64,000 nucleotides of DNA from JBAXXL01 sp037127915 (GCA_037127915.1 JBAXXL010000012.1:1-64000); one strand, 5' to 3'; counted from the stretch's first letter, positions 45,787 to 55,573 are shown. Notes: a model not told the origin generated them from the letters alone. A program made the numbers and translations.

Positions 45787-46950
45787 ATGAAAAATAAAAA
45801 ATTCATTCCAAAAATTGTGTCTGTTATGATACTTTTACTTTGTTCTTCGGTAAGTCTTTTTGCTCAGCAGGCAGAATCCACCGATCTTGGTCATATTTTA
45901 CAAATCCAGCAATACGATCGGGCAATCCACATTATGGCAATGCTCTTAGTCGGCTTTGGTTTCCTAATGGTATTTGTAAAAAAATACGGACGTTCCGCTC
46001 TAACAGCAACGTTTCTTTTAGTTAGTATTTCTCTCCCACTATATATGTGCATCAAAAGCCTCGGTATTTTTGAAGGAAGAGGTGAAATCGAACAACTTAT
46101 ACTTGCCGAGTTTGGTGCCGCAAGTTTGTTGATTGCCGCAGGTGCAATTTTAGGAAGAATACAAATCTATCAATATTTGATACTTGGCTTGCTATTTATT
46201 CCCTTTTATATGTTAAATGAATTGATAGTTGTTGACGATTTTTTCCATTTCGTAGGAAAAGTTGCCGACACCGGTGGTTCAATTGTAATTCACGCTTTTG
46301 GTGCAATTTTTGGTGTTGCCGCCGCTATTGCCCTGACCACAAAAAAGGATATGGAAACTCCAATCGAAGCAGATGCCACAAGCGATAGATATTCCATTTT
46401 AGGAAGTATGGTTTTGTGGGTATTTTGGCCAAGTTTCTGTGCGGCTTTGGTTCCGATTGAAGCAATTCCATATACGGTAGTGAATGTTTTCCTAGCATTA
46501 TGCGGTTCTACATTAGCCACATACATTACTTCAGTTTCTATCAGAGGAAAAGCAAATATTGCCGACATAGCAAATGCGGCTCTTGCCGGTGGCGTTGCAA
46601 TAGGTGCAACCTGCGATTTTGCTTCTCATCCTCAAGCTATGCTTATTGGTGCTATAGCCGGTGTGCTTTCAACAGTAGGTTATGCTATTCTTCAGGATAA
46701 AAACCAAAAGTTACTTAAGTTTATCGATACTTGCGGTGTATCGAATCTTCACGGTATCCCGGGTTTATTCGGCGGCCTTGCCGCTATATTTATTGTTGAT
46801 GGATTAGATATATCAGCCCAATTGAAAGGCATAGGCATCACAATAGTAATCGCCATTGTTGGCGGATTATTTACCGGAAAAATCATTTCGTTGTTCAAGA
46901 AAACAAAAGAAATTTATAGCGATAGTGCTGAATTGCACGACGCAGAATAA
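45787..46950 (+). CDS. Rh-type ammonium transporter
   Basis: 387 residues, a signal-like N-terminal helix and about eleven membrane helices. The early segment RAIHIMAMLLVGFGFLMVFV, followed by KKYGRSALTATFLL, resembles the Rhesus branch (VHVMVFVGFGFLMTFL) more than bacterial AmtB. The twin-His positions appear as SIVIHAFGAIFG and SNLHGIPGLFGG. It should conduct NH3 or NH4+ through the inner membrane. No glnK lies next to it, unlike most amt loci. A strong terminator follows at 46974. Confidence 0.8.
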   Translation: MKNKKFIPKIVSVMILLLCSSVSLFAQQAESTDLGHILQIQQYDRAIHIMAMLLVGFGFLMVFVKKYGRSALTATFLLVSISLPLYMCIKSLGIFEGRGEIEQLILAEFGAASLLIAAGAILGRIQIYQYLILGLLFIPFYMLNELIVVDDFFHFVGKVADTGGSIVIHAFGAIFGVAAAIALTTKKDMETPIEADATSDRYSILGSMVLWVFWPSFCAALVPIEAIPYTVVNVFLALCGSTLATYITSVSIRGKANIADIANAALAGGVAIGATCDFASHPQAMLIGAIAGVLSTVGYAILQDKNQKLLKFIDTCGVSNLHGIPGLFGGLAAIFIVDGLDISAQLKGIGITIVIAIVGGLFTGKIISLFKKTKEIYSDSAELHDAE

Positions 46951-46973
46951 AAAATTCCAAATACTAGTTTTTA

Positions 46974-47012
46974 GATGAACTCCACCTTCGAGGTGGAGTT
47001 CATCTTTTTTTT
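46974..47012 (+). terminator. Terminator of the ammonium channel gene
   Basis: Perfect 14-bp stem GATGAACTCCACCT (46974-46987) with AGGTGGAGTTCATC (46991-47004), a three-base loop and a T-run to 47012. Confidence 0.92.
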
Positions 47013-47085
47013 AAATTGGGCTTTGAAAAAAATCTATTTTATGTAGCTTGCTATTAAATCGTAAATATTAAAACTCAATTTATGA

Positions 47086-47214
47086 ATTGCATTATTTACC
47101 ATTTCATCCTCGCTTGAAAATATTTCAATGGTAGATTTACCTGCAGGAGTCTATTACTGTGTGATAAATAATGGAGCCGAAAAATTGACGGGAAGTGTTG
47201 TGATTGTAAGGTAA
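47086..47214 (+). pseudogene. Remnant of a T9SS type A C-terminal sorting domain
   Basis: An open frame without a start codon encodes about 42 residues ending NISMVDLPAGVYYCVINNG plus a final SVVIVR and stop. This is the usual last segment of T9SS type A sorting domains (LPAGxYxxxI.NG....VVI.). Everything upstream is missing, so it is the tail of a deleted secreted-protein gene. The rest of 46951-47410 holds the terminator, the palindrome at 47234 and, at 47320-47410, low-complexity CATT-rich sequence. Confidence 0.7.
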
Positions 47215-47233
47215 ATTGTTTAATATCAGGGAG

Positions 47234-47253
47234 ATTCCTGCTTCCGCAGGAAT
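47234..47253. repeat. Palindromic intergenic repeat, copy 2
   Basis: ATTCCTGC/GCAGGAAT around TTCC is a perfect 8-bp palindrome; the copy at 132-151 shares the CTTCCGCAGGAA core. This resembles the widespread CAGGAAT-type intergenic repeats of many bacteria. Confidence 0.55.
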
Positions 47254-47410
47254 GACAACTTATGTTAAATAAAGGGCCTACCGTCTCGACTCCCCTCGAC
47301 GTCCGCTTTTGTTCTCTTCTCTTTCTTCCCATCCATCATTCATCATTTATCATTATTCTTCGCGGCTTTGCGGTGAATTCTTCTTCCCATTAATCATTAA
47401 CCATTGACAA

Positions 47411-48664
47411 TTAACAATTTACAATTGTTCCATTTATCCAGGTTGATTCAATCTGATTTACCGCAAAATGATAGAAAATATCGGTGTATGAAGTACAGTC
47501 GTAAATACAGAAATTTGCCTTCTTCCCTATTTCCAAACTACCCATTTCATTTGATAATCCCAACGCTTTAGCACCATTCAAAGTTGCGGCTACCAATGCT
47601 TCTTCAGCTGTCATTTTCATATTAATCACGGCTAAAGACAAAATCATCTGCATGTTTTCTGTAAAGCACGAGCCGGGATTTGCATCTGTTGCTAATGCTA
47701 CCGTACACCCGCTTTCAATAATTTTCCGTGCCGGAGCATAAGGCATACGAATAAAATAAGCCGTGCCCGGTAGCAAAGTTGCTATTGTGCCTGATTTGTA
47801 CATTGCTTCGATACTTTCGTCCGAAATAAAAAGCAAATGGTCAGCTGAAACAGCACCGATTTCGGAAGCCATTTTTGCGGCTGATACATCTGCCATTTCA
47901 TCGCAATGAACGCGAACCTGCATACCTGCATTTTTCGCCGCGGTGAATAAGCGTTTTGCCTGGTCTAAAGTAAAATATCCTTGGTCAACGAAAGCATCGC
48001 AATAATCCGCCAAACCTTCTGCGGCAACAGCAGGAATCATTTCATCAATTATTAAATCAATATACTTTTCGTGATCATTTTTGTATTCAGGTGGAAAATC
48101 GTGCGCTCCCATAAATGTGGACTTTATCGTAAGCGGCAGAGTTTCTTGTAGTTTCTTTATTGCTCTTAGTTGATTGAGTTCGCTTTCGAGTGTTAGCCCG
48201 TACCCGCTTTTAATTTCAATTGCGGTGGTTCCGTACTTCATAGCACTTTTTGCTAACTTTGCACCAACCTCATACAATTCATCAATCGAAGCGTTGCGAG
48301 TGGCTTTCATTGTGGTTAATATTCCGCCGCCTTCTGCGGCAAGTTCTTGATATGTTGTACCTCGCAAACGACGCGCAAATTCATTCGATCTGCTTCCTCC
48401 AAAAACTATATGAGTATGCGAATCCACATAGCCCGGAACAATGGTTTTTCCTTTAGCATCTATAATTTTATCAACTTTTAGCGTACCATCGACTAAAAGT
48501 TTTTCCGCTTCTTGTGTTGTTCCAACCCATTGAATTACTTCATTAAATAATATCGCACCGTTTTGAATTTCACCAATATTCTGCATTTCTATACCGATAA
48601 GATGAGTCTTACCACCGGCATCAATTGTAACAAGTGAACTTAAATTTTTAATCAACGTCATCAT
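47411..48664 (-). CDS. hutI: Imidazolonepropionase
   Basis: 417 residues of the amidohydrolase superfamily: metal-binding VDSHTHIVFGGSR, substrate-contacting EGGGILTTM, VHCDEMAD, SADHLLF and ATDANPGSC. It opens 4-imidazolone-5-propionate to N-formimino-glutamate in histidine breakdown. No hutH, hutU or formiminoglutamase gene is in the window. Its start overlaps the permease gene by 17 bases, so the two are translationally coupled and the permease may import histidine or a related amino acid. Confidence 0.93.
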   Translation of the reverse strand: MMTLIKNLSSLVTIDAGGKTHLIGIEMQNIGEIQNGAILFNEVIQWVGTTQEAEKLLVDGTLKVDKIIDAKGKTIVPGYVDSHTHIVFGGSRSNEFARRLRGTTYQELAAEGGGILTTMKATRNASIDELYEVGAKLAKSAMKYGTTAIEIKSGYGLTLESELNQLRAIKKLQETLPLTIKSTFMGAHDFPPEYKNDHEKYIDLIIDEMIPAVAAEGLADYCDAFVDQGYFTLDQAKRLFTAAKNAGMQVRVHCDEMADVSAAKMASEIGAVSADHLLFISDESIEAMYKSGTIATLLPGTAYFIRMPYAPARKIIESGCTVALATDANPGSCFTENMQMILSLAVINMKMTAEEALVAATLNGAKALGLSNEMGSLEIGKKANFCIYDCTSYTDIFYHFAVNQIESTWINGTIVNC

Positions 48665-50123
48665 TTTTTATTTCCTTATTTTTATTTTTTTTCTTAAACC
48701 ATACATAAAGCGGAATGCCTGTAGAAACCAAAAACAAACCAAAAAGCGAATTAATAATTTGAGAATTGCCGTTATAATAATTTGTAATATCATTATATAG
48801 CGTTATAATTACAAATCCTGTAGCAAAAATTATAAATATTATAGGTACGTAAGGATATCCCCATACTTTATATGGCCTTTCGTGATTCGGCATTTTCTTC
48901 CGCAGAATAAACACTCCATAAGCACCCAGCGCGTAAAATATCCACGATACAAATATCAGCATATCTGTCAAATTATCGAATGATCCGCTTAAAACAAGCA
49001 TTGAAGCCCAAATTGCCTGAATCGCTAAAGCTCTGGAAGGTGTTCTATACTTTGGATGAGCGTTACCCGCGGAATGAAAAAATAAATTCTTCCGCGCCAT
49101 CGCATAATAAACACGCGCACTCGCCATTATAGTTCCGTTTGCAGTACCAAATGTAGAAACCATTACCAAAATGGCAACTAATGCCCCGCCGCTAACTCCA
49201 ATAGCACGCTTAGCGACATCCGCCGCAACGAGTTTAGAACCTGCCATTTGCTCAGCAGGCAACACATATAGAAAAGCAACATTAATCAATAAATAAACCG
49301 CGATTACAACAACTATCCCTATAGTCAGTGCTAAGGGTACATTTTTTTTAGGATTTTTTATCTCCCCAGACAGATATGTTATATTATTCCATCCGTCGTA
49401 AGCCCAAAATGCAGCCGATAAAGCCGCAATTATGGCTCCCAGCATACCGGCGGAGCCTAAATGAAAATTGGGTATGTTTGTGGTTAGATTGCTTGCCGAC
49501 CCATCGGAAAAAATAAAACATGCACCTATTAACAAACCCATAGCCGCTACTTTTGCCGTGGTGAAAAATGCGGATATACTTCCGCCGAATTTCACACCAA
49601 GATAGTTGACAAACGATAAAGATAAAATTAATAAAATCGTAACTGATTTCACTCCTATATCCATTAATGGGAATATCTTCCCTATTCCGGGCAGAAAAAG
49701 ATATATCTGTTGTTCAATCTCGGGCGAGAACCTCGGCAATGTGAAAAAGTATTGCAGATATTCTGAAAATACGTAAGTTATTGATGCAATTGAACCGCAT
49801 TGAACAACAGAAAGCATAGCCCAACCGTAAATATAGCCGGTCATATCGCCGTACATTTCTCGGAAGTAAATAAATTGTCCTCCGGTCTTAGGGATTAATC
49901 CGGCGACTTCAGCATTTGTCAAAGCACCGAACAATGTAATTAATCCGGCGACAACCCAGACCAACAACATTAATTCGGGACTCCCTAACGCGTGAGCCAT
50001 AAATGCGGGTTTTTTGAATATTCCGGAACCGATAACGGCACCAATTACTATTGCGGTACTTGTATATAAGCCTAATTGAGGCAGTAAACCTATTTTTTTG
50101 GGAGCTGGAAAATCATTCTTCAT
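48648..50123 (-). CDS. APC-superfamily amino-acid permease
   Basis: 491 residues and about twelve membrane helices. The N-terminal helix 1 motif (VIGAVIGSGIFKKPAFMA) and helix 2-3 region (AEVAGLIPKTGGQFIYFREM) fit the L-type amino-acid transporter/APC family. It would move amino acids by exchange or proton coupling. The charged C-terminal tail overlaps hutI, which suggests a histidine-related substrate but does not prove it. It is divergent from the LolC-like gene, with a 125-bp shared region. Confidence 0.85.
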   Translation of the reverse strand: MKNDFPAPKKIGLLPQLGLYTSTAIVIGAVIGSGIFKKPAFMAHALGSPELMLLVWVVAGLITLFGALTNAEVAGLIPKTGGQFIYFREMYGDMTGYIYGWAMLSVVQCGSIASITYVFSEYLQYFFTLPRFSPEIEQQIYLFLPGIGKIFPLMDIGVKSVTILLILSLSFVNYLGVKFGGSISAFFTTAKVAAMGLLIGACFIFSDGSASNLTTNIPNFHLGSAGMLGAIIAALSAAFWAYDGWNNITYLSGEIKNPKKNVPLALTIGIVVVIAVYLLINVAFLYVLPAEQMAGSKLVAADVAKRAIGVSGGALVAILVMVSTFGTANGTIMASARVYYAMARKNLFFHSAGNAHPKYRTPSRALAIQAIWASMLVLSGSFDNLTDMLIFVSWIFYALGAYGVFILRKKMPNHERPYKVWGYPYVPIIFIIFATGFVIITLYNDITNYYNGNSQIINSLFGLFLVSTGIPLYVWFKKKNKNKEIKNDDVD

Positions 50124-50197
50124 TTAATTTCTTAGTGTTTTAATTTTTCATAAGTGACAAAACTAATAATTTTTGACGATATAGTAGCAATTTAATG

Positions 50198-50227
50198 ATT
50201 GAATTATAAAAAATATTCTTAAATTTG
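50198..50227 (+). promoter_or_regulatory. Promoter of the LolC-like/ABC operon
   Basis: ATTG (50198-50201), 18 bases, TAAATTTG (50220-50227). It lies 21 bases before the ATG at 50249 and overlaps the in-frame TTG at 50225, which argues against that earlier start. Confidence 0.5.
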
Positions 50228-50248
50228 CCTTACATAAATGGACATTCA

Positions 50249-51475
50249 ATGAACATAAAGTTACTCAAATATATTTCGCAGGCTTTTTTTTATTCTGAAA
50301 GCAATAAAAAATTCATACGCTTCACCCGGATCGTATCTATTATTGGTGTTGCTCTTGGCTCTATAGCATTGCTCGTACCCCTTGCAGTACTCGATGGTTT
50401 TCATTATGAACTCCGTCAAAAAGCCGCAGAGTTTTCATCGCACGTAACTTTACGCTCGTTCCGCAAAGCACCAATCGAAAATGTCAGCAATACTATAAGC
50501 AGAATTAAATCTGAAGAAAAAGATATCAAAATGATTTTCCCGGTTATTCAACAAGGAGCTATCATAAAAAGCTCAAAGAGCGTTGATGGTATTTTATTAC
50601 GTAGCACCGGTACTAAAGAAGCTCTCAATTTATACAGCAAATATACAACCGCCGGACAATTCGATTTTACTTATACAGATTCAAAAGAAATAATATTAAG
50701 CCGAACAATAGCCGAAAAGCTGAACGTTGGCTTAGGTTCTGATGTAATCGTTTATTCCATTTCGACCGAGCAGTTAAAAAATAACCGTTTCCCTTCGATA
50801 GAAAGTTTCAAGGTCAAAGCCATTTACTCGTCAGGGATGGGGAAATTTGATGGGTCAGTTTGCTTCATTCCCTTTCAAACCGCGGCTAATTTCTTCAAAA
50901 TTCCCTATGATAATGCCACAGATATTGAGATAATGCTTACCAATATCGAAAATTCTGCGGCTGTTTCTGCAAGATTAGAAAAGTTCTTAGGATTCCCGCT
51001 TTATGGATTAACGGTATTCGATACACATTCAGCAATTTTCAATTGGATTGATTTGCAACGTGAGCCAATTCCCCTTGTACTCGGTCTGATTGGTTTGGTT
51101 GCGGTATTTAATATAATCTCTACCTTGTTGATTATGGTCTTGGACAAGACGAATTCTATAGGTATATTACGTACTGTGGGTCTGAAGTCCAATCAAATCC
51201 GGTATATTTTTATCCGGCACGGAATATTGCTCGCTATGAAGGGACTAATTATCGGGTGCGGTTTGACATTAATAGTAAGTTTACTACAAAAATACACGGG
51301 TTTTATAACTATGGACCCGGATGTTTACTATTTGGACTCAGTGCCTGTTGATATTCAGTTTTGGCACTATGCATTGGTAATTTCATTGACATTGATTTTT
51401 TCAGGACTTGCTTCGGCGGTACCGGCTTGGGCGGCAAGTCATATTTCACCAATTAAAGCAATTAGATATAAATAA
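50249..51475 (+). CDS. LolC/LolE-type ABC permease (FtsX fold)
   Basis: 408 residues. One N-terminal membrane helix with LGSIALLVPLAVLDGFHYEL, a large periplasmic domain (about 55-265) and three C-terminal helices with the FtsX-domain pattern (IISTLLIMVLDKTNSIGILR, TVGLKSNQIR, PAWAASHISPIKAIRYK). LolC/E releases lipoproteins from the inner membrane to LolA and uses a LolD ATPase. Here the neighbouring ATPase is MalK-like instead. The start at 50249 avoids the promoter. The stop overlaps the next start by one base. Confidence 0.88.
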   Translation: MNIKLLKYISQAFFYSESNKKFIRFTRIVSIIGVALGSIALLVPLAVLDGFHYELRQKAAEFSSHVTLRSFRKAPIENVSNTISRIKSEEKDIKMIFPVIQQGAIIKSSKSVDGILLRSTGTKEALNLYSKYTTAGQFDFTYTDSKEIILSRTIAEKLNVGLGSDVIVYSISTEQLKNNRFPSIESFKVKAIYSSGMGKFDGSVCFIPFQTAANFFKIPYDNATDIEIMLTNIENSAAVSARLEKFLGFPLYGLTVFDTHSAIFNWIDLQREPIPLVLGLIGLVAVFNIISTLLIMVLDKTNSIGILRTVGLKSNQIRYIFIRHGILLAMKGLIIGCGLTLIVSLLQKYTGFITMDPDVYYLDSVPVDIQFWHYALVISLTLIFSGLASAVPAWAASHISPIKAIRYK

Positions 51476-52566
51476 TGAAAGGTTTAAAATTTAAAAACGT
51501 AACGAAAGAATTTTCTAACGGTGTTATTGCTGTTAAAAACGTAAGTTTCGAAACAAATGAAGATGATTTTTTAGTTCTTGTGGGACCTTCGGGATGTGGA
51601 AAAACAACAATCCTCCGAATGATTGCGGGTTTGGAAGATATTACTTCGGGTGAAGTTTCTCTCGGTGAAAAAGTTATCAACGATGTGGAACCAAAGAACC
51701 GCAATATTGGAATGGTTTTCCAAAATTATGCACTTTATCCTCATCTTACAGTATATGAGAACATCGCCTTTCCATTGAAAATTAAAAAAGTCGCGAAGAA
51801 GGAAATTAAAACTACGGTAAGCACCATTGCCGAATCTGTTGGCTTGCACGAGTATTTAGCTCGCAAACCCAAGGAACTTTCGGGCGGTCAACGTCAGCGC
51901 GTTGCTTTAGCACGAGCAATTGTCCGTCAACCTGAATTATTTTTATTCGATGAGCCGCTATCAAACTTAGATGCCAATTTGAGAATTCAAATGCGTAGCG
52001 AAATACTTCAACTTCACCGCAAAACTGGATGCGTAAGCGTTTATGTAACGCACGACCAAATTGAAGCGATGACTATGGGAACAAAAATCGCTGTAATAAA
52101 AGACGGCGAAATTCACCAAATTGGCACTCCTGAGCAAATATACAACCAACCGGCGGATTTATTCGTTGCAGAATTCATAGGTAATCCGAAAAATAACTTC
52201 ATTGATGTTTTTGTTTATGAAAGCCATACTAATTTAGTCGGTGATGCCGGAAAAAACATTATGTTCAATTACGAGCCCGGATTAAAACCAAACATCAAAG
52301 AATATACAATTGCTATTAGACCTGAGTATTTTTCTTTGCACCCAATAAAGAATAATGAAAACTATTTCGAATCCACAATTGAAAACAAAGAATACCTTGG
52401 CTCTGAAAGCTATATATATTTCAAATTGAATTCCAAAATTCATTGCCTAAAAGCGAAAGAAATGGTTAAGGAATCTATCGGAGAAAAGATAAATATTTAT
52501 TATGATAAATCACGCGCAGTATTCTTTGATAAAGTGACAGGAAGAAATATTGCTAATATGGCGTAA
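51475..52566 (+). CDS. MalK/UgpC-type ABC transporter ATPase
   Basis: 363 residues. Walker A GPSGCGKTT, Q-loop FQNYALYPHLTVYEN, signature LSGGQRQRVALARA, Walker B LFLFDEPLSNLD and switch VTHDQ. A C-terminal TOBE/OB extension (about 235-363; YTIAIRPEYFSL) is typical of CUT1 sugar importers (MalK, UgpC) and absent from LolD. It overlaps the LolC/E-like permease gene by one base, so it is expressed with it, although the families do not normally pair. It may serve sugar permeases elsewhere. Confidence 0.9.
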   Translation: MKGLKFKNVTKEFSNGVIAVKNVSFETNEDDFLVLVGPSGCGKTTILRMIAGLEDITSGEVSLGEKVINDVEPKNRNIGMVFQNYALYPHLTVYENIAFPLKIKKVAKKEIKTTVSTIAESVGLHEYLARKPKELSGGQRQRVALARAIVRQPELFLFDEPLSNLDANLRIQMRSEILQLHRKTGCVSVYVTHDQIEAMTMGTKIAVIKDGEIHQIGTPEQIYNQPADLFVAEFIGNPKNNFIDVFVYESHTNLVGDAGKNIMFNYEPGLKPNIKEYTIAIRPEYFSLHPIKNNENYFESTIENKEYLGSESYIYFKLNSKIHCLKAKEMVKESIGEKINIYYDKSRAVFFDKVTGRNIANMA

Positions 52567-52807
52567 TTAAATAATCGAATTTTGCAAAAGTAAACTTCCA
52601 AAAACGGGATTTATTTAACATATTTTTTTCAAAAAAATACATTTGTATTTGCTTTTGTTTCAATTGCGTATACGATCTCCTGTCCTTTCCTGAAAAAAAT
52701 AATTCGCCTTTTTTGAAACCTTTTTGCGTTTAGTTTGTCTTTATAATATAATAGTTGACAAATCTCATAAAAGTATTGAGGTTTATTAATTTATATTAAT
52801 TTAATGA

Positions 52808-54175
52808 ATGGTCAAAATTATGAAATTTTCGGTTTTATTAATCCTATTTTTCGCGATATTATGTTTTATAGCACCTTCGAAAGCACAAAACATAAGAGTC
52901 ATCCAAGCTGATACTATATTCAAAGGTTATGATTCCGGTGTTACTTCGTCGTTGAAAATCGTTAATCACGGGACAAGCATAATCTATAACCACGATGGCA
53001 AACTTTATGAAATTAACGCTATAACTTATGAACCCATAAGAGAGATTATACTGGATGATAGTCTAACTGTTACTAAATTTGATATTGATGAAAATTGTAA
53101 GTATATTATTTATAATACTAAAGTTGACACACTGACTTTCGTAGCTGATTATAATACCGGAACAACTGTTAAAGTATTACATGGCATTTTTTATCTAACC
53201 AAAGATTATTTGTTTCTACATCTGAAAGACCTCAGAACCACTTATTATACCAATTTTAATTTTGCAAAATATGATATTTCAAATTTGTCGCTTGTTAATA
53301 ATATTTCAGTTAAGTATGATTGTCTTTACAATCATACGCTTAGCCTTGGAATGATAAAAACTGTATATTACAAGAATGAATTAATTTTGCAAACAGTTGC
53401 TAGAGGTAGTGGTTCATCAGAAGGTCACTATGTTATTAAATTGTATACCGTTGACTTCGATTCAACAAAATTCAATGAAATTTTTAAAAATTTAACACAA
53501 GATTATTCTAATCTCTATATGTCAGAAAATGGTATTTTCAATGTATTTTATCTCAAAGGATATAATGAATATCCACCTTATAATTATGTTGATACCTATC
53601 TTAGTATTTTTAATTCTAATTATAAAAATATCGATGGTATAAAAGAAAGCAGTTTGATTGGAATGTTTAATATAGATAAGGAATCTACATATAATGACAT
53701 AATTATTATCAACGATAGGTTTTTATTTTTTTCTGTTTCACAAAAAGATGGTAAAAATGTTTATAAAAGGATATTAGTGTATGACCTCATAGAAAAAAAA
53801 TTTATTAAAATCATTGATTTCTCGAATTATACAAGTGCTCGTTATCAAGATAAATTTATACTATCTAATAAAACCGGTTGCTTGGCAACTCTAACATTTG
53901 ACCAGCTTCCGGTACTTGATAACAAAAATATAGCCGTTGGTTTTAATGTATCATATTCGAATAATAATTTGATACTTCAATCCAACAAATCAGAAGGTGT
54001 TGATATTAGTATTATGAACATTACAGGCGAAGTTGTGGAAACGCAATATTGCGTTTATTTGAACGAAGGTTCAAATACATTCCAATTGAATAATCAACTG
54101 GCTAATGGATTATATTTCTGTATAATCAAAACACCAGAATCTATTTCCTCACATAAATTTATGGTAATCAAATGA
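52808..54175 (+). CDS. T9SS-secreted protein, tandem copy 1
   Basis: 455 residues: signal peptide (ending SKAQ), a strand-rich body of repeated beta-hairpins such as SLKIVNHGTSIIYNHDGKLY that suggests a WD/beta-propeller-like fold, and a C-terminal type A sorting domain (about 375-455; NNLILQSNKSEGVDISIMNI, GLYFCIIKTPES). The T9SS exports such proteins to the cell surface or medium. The start could be ATG 52808 or 52820. A TACATTTG at 52638 resembles a -7 element, without a clear -33; otherwise 52567-52807 shows nothing recognisable. The stop overlaps the next gene (ATGA). Confidence 0.8.
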   Translation: MVKIMKFSVLLILFFAILCFIAPSKAQNIRVIQADTIFKGYDSGVTSSLKIVNHGTSIIYNHDGKLYEINAITYEPIREIILDDSLTVTKFDIDENCKYIIYNTKVDTLTFVADYNTGTTVKVLHGIFYLTKDYLFLHLKDLRTTYYTNFNFAKYDISNLSLVNNISVKYDCLYNHTLSLGMIKTVYYKNELILQTVARGSGSSEGHYVIKLYTVDFDSTKFNEIFKNLTQDYSNLYMSENGIFNVFYLKGYNEYPPYNYVDTYLSIFNSNYKNIDGIKESSLIGMFNIDKESTYNDIIIINDRFLFFSVSQKDGKNVYKRILVYDLIEKKFIKIIDFSNYTSARYQDKFILSNKTGCLATLTFDQLPVLDNKNIAVGFNVSYSNNNLILQSNKSEGVDISIMNITGEVVETQYCVYLNEGSNTFQLNNQLANGLYFCIIKTPESISSHKFMVIK

Positions 54176-55518
54176 AATATTTAGTTTTGCTCTTAGTTTC
54201 TACAGTTTTACTGAATATAATTCCAATAAAAGCACAATCTATTTCGCCTATCAAAGCCGACACAGTTTTCGCTGGTTATGATTCCGGTGTTACTTCGTCG
54301 TTAAAAATCGTTAATCACGGGACAAGCATTATCTATAACCATGATGGCAAACTATATGAAATGAGCGCTTTAACTTATAAGCTAGTTAGAGAGATTGTGC
54401 TCGATGAATTAAACCCGGTCACTAAATATGATGTGGATGACAATTGCAAGTATATTTTTTATAATACTAAATTAGACACACTGACCTTTGTTGCTGATTA
54501 CTATACCGGAAAAACAATAAAAACATTTCAGGGTAGCTATTTTTTGACAAAAGATAATATAATTGTCAAAACGAGAAAGGGAAATTGGATTAGTGTCTTT
54601 ACTATTATGAAAACCAATGATTTTAATCCTATTGATACTTTTTACTATGGTGTACATTTTAATGACATAGAAGTTGCGGGAATTAGCGATTGTAAAACTG
54701 TTTATGACAAAAATATATTTCTATATAAAATTCATACACAAGGCATTGGTTCAGCCGATGGGCATTCAAGCGAGGAATGGTATAAAATAGACCCAGTTAC
54801 ATTAACACCAGGTAAATCAATGTTAAAGACTGAGAATACAAGTGGTTATTTATTTATTTCAAAAAGTGGAAAGTACAATGCGTTTTACTATTCATCCGTT
54901 GAAATGGATAATAACCATAACACTAATCACGTTGACACTAAAATATTAATCTTGGATACTGCTTTCAAAAATATAAATTCAATTTCTGAAAATGACTTAA
55001 AAAAATACTATAATGATGCTGATTTTTCACTATTAACAGACGTCGGTTTTTTAAATGACAGATATATGATTTCCAGCGTCAAGTATAATGATGGTTTAAA
55101 GATTGTACAAAATGTCCAAGTTTATGACATAGAGAGAAAGAAAGCTATTAAACATATCGATTTTGAAAATTATACATCCGCTTGTTATAATGATAAATTT
55201 ATTTTATCCAATAAAGCGGGATGTTTCGTTACTCTAACTTTAGAGCAAGTACCAGTAGTTGAAGAAAATAAATCTACAGTTGGTTTTAATGCATCATATT
55301 CGAATAATAATTTGATACTTCAATCAGTCAAATCAGAAAGTGTTGATATGAAAATAATAAACATTACAGGCGAAGTTGTGGAATTGCAAAATTGTGTTTA
55401 TTTGAACGAAGGTTCAAATACATTCCAATTGAATAATCAACTAGCAAATGGATTATATTTCTGTATAATCAAAACTCCTGAATCTATTTTCTCAAGAAAA
55501 TTTATGGTAATAAAATAA
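54172..55518 (+). CDS. T9SS-secreted protein, tandem copy 2
   Basis: 448 residues and a paralogue of the preceding gene, with the same order: signal peptide (ending IKAQS), beta-rich body, and C-terminal sorting domain (NNLILQSVKSESVDMKIINI ... GLYFCIIKTPES). The ends are almost identical to copy 1 at DNA level (4 differences in 87 bases at 54274-54360, and long identical blocks in the last 240 bases), while the middle has diverged strongly. The ATGA overlap shows co-translation. Ligand or enzyme activity is unknown. Confidence 0.8.
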   Translation: MKYLVLLLVSTVLLNIIPIKAQSISPIKADTVFAGYDSGVTSSLKIVNHGTSIIYNHDGKLYEMSALTYKLVREIVLDELNPVTKYDVDDNCKYIFYNTKLDTLTFVADYYTGKTIKTFQGSYFLTKDNIIVKTRKGNWISVFTIMKTNDFNPIDTFYYGVHFNDIEVAGISDCKTVYDKNIFLYKIHTQGIGSADGHSSEEWYKIDPVTLTPGKSMLKTENTSGYLFISKSGKYNAFYYSSVEMDNNHNTNHVDTKILILDTAFKNINSISENDLKKYYNDADFSLLTDVGFLNDRYMISSVKYNDGLKIVQNVQVYDIERKKAIKHIDFENYTSACYNDKFILSNKAGCFVTLTLEQVPVVEENKSTVGFNASYSNNNLILQSVKSESVDMKIINITGEVVELQNCVYLNEGSNTFQLNNQLANGLYFCIIKTPESIFSRKFMVIK

Positions 55519-55573
55519 AGGCAAATACATGCTATATCGTTGCAAGTAGTCGCCATCAGTAATCAATTATTTT

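Noticed and set aside
47096..47332. 78-residue minus-strand frame with CHSCGSRNLP
   Set aside because: This sequence is what the palindromic repeat at 47234 always gives when translated; the frame also runs antisense to the T9SS remnant.
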